Shown: positions 5,447 through 5,642 of the stretch, piece by piece
Layout of the letters: every line of letters begins with the position of its first letter
Position numbering within the stretch: position 1 is the stretch's first letter
NCBI GenBank assembly: GCA_038231615.1
Contig: JBBRLA010000581.1
Coordinates: 1-5,642 of the forward strand
Origin: JBBRLA01 sp038231615
GTDB lineage: Bacteria > Myxococcota_A > Polyangia > Palsa-1104 > JAEUJZ01
Direction of reading: 5' to 3'
Length of the DNA stretch: 5,642 nucleotides
Position numbers and translations under genes: made by a program
Notes under the pieces: model-generated
Seen by the model: only the letters and a program-made list of their open reading frames with translations
What the model was told of the DNA's origin: nothing
The model's database searches: none

Positions 5447-5642
5447 ATGACCTCGGCAAAGACAGGGCAACCCGGTACAGTAGACGCGACGAGAATCGTC
5501 GATCGGACTCCGCCGTTCGAAAGGGGCGCTCCTGATCCCGAGGACCCCAGCAAACACCGTCCCGACGAGCCCTTGCGGCGCATCCTTTTGCTTGGCTCGG
5601 CCCTCTCGTTGGCCGTCACCCCGGCGGACGTGGCGCGGGTGG
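5447..5642 (+). CDS. Start of a probable GAF-domain signalling protein (3' truncated)
   Basis: The frame is open from ATG 5447 to the window end, giving 65 codons. An in-frame TAA at 5408 limits the start to this ATG or TTG 5429; no strong ribosome binding site precedes either (AAGG at 5425-5428 is far from the ATG). Residues 1-42 are polar, rich in Pro, Asp and Arg, with no signal peptide, so the protein is probably cytoplasmic. Residues 43-65 (PLRRILLLGSALSLAVTPADVARV) resemble the first helix of GAF domains in sensor kinases and related regulators, where an ALS-x-x-x-TP-x-DVA pattern is common. This is recognition by eye from a short piece; a kinase, phosphatase or transcription factor could follow. 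Third positions become strongly G/C in the second half, supporting coding on this strand against the overlapping minus-strand frames. Confidence 0.55.
   Translation, partial: MTSAKTGQPGTVDATRIVDRTPPFERGAPDPEDPSKHRPDEPLRRILLLGSALSLAVTPADVARV

Noticed and set aside
5487..5501. Inverted repeat CGACGA-gaa-TCGTCG as a terminator or operator
   Set aside because: Its arms are only six bases, it lies inside the predicted coding region just after the start, and no T-run follows.
5305..5535. 76-codon plus-strand frame after the 354-residue lipoprotein
   Set aside because: It is Arg/Ser-rich with no ribosome binding site, and conflicts with the better 5447 frame and the in-frame tail.
5315..5619. Two overlapping minus-strand frames near the window end
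   Set aside because: Neither has recognisable features, and both oppose a plus-strand frame with GAF-like sequence and G/C-rich third positions.

Overview
The window comes from a GC-rich genome and reads entirely on the + strand. It holds seven protein genes, five of them complete. Almost all the complete products look exported: two have Sec-type signal peptides and three have a lipoprotein-like signal peptide ending in Cys. High GC, PEGA-domain proteins with a Gly-rich C-terminal membrane helix, TPR/PEGA mixtures, an FG-GAP/VCBS propeller and many small unnamed lipoproteins together suggest a myxobacterium or relative (Myxococcota). This placement rests on protein style and not on a marker gene.

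Bases 1-3507 form a first probable operon: the 3' end of a PEGA/TPR gene, then a 472-residue secreted seven-bladed FG-GAP propeller protein (start chosen at 535), then after only 6 bases a 515-residue protein with a signal peptide, TPR-like helices, two PEGA domains around a central Cys-containing domain, and a C-terminal transmembrane helix. Together they look like an envelope or surface assembly: an exported propeller plus periplasmic, membrane-anchored PEGA proteins. No enzyme is visible.

A 120-base gap (3508-3627) containing only a possible 20-codon basic ORF separates this from a second set: two very small lipoproteins (98 and 94 residues) overlapping by ATGA, then a 354-residue lipoprotein of no recognised function with a strong ribosome binding site. 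The two small lipoproteins share a layout (lipidated Cys, aromatic stretch, Gly-Ser, then a closely spaced Cys pair) and may be old tandem duplicates.

From 5295 to 5446 there is a non-coding or relic stretch. It contains a 36-codon open extension in frame with the previous gene after its TAG stop, then an AT-rich patch with a possible promoter. The last 196 bases hold the beginning of a cytoplasmic protein whose sequence looks like the lead-in and first helix of a GAF sensor domain. It is cut by the window end.

No RNA genes, CRISPR arrays, insertion sequences or convincing terminators were seen. I did not find a clearly new system. The best candidates for a second look are the small-lipoprotein pair with its larger partner, the propeller with one deleted metal loop, the in-frame tail beyond the amber stop, and a CTT-before-T codon context bias across the genes.
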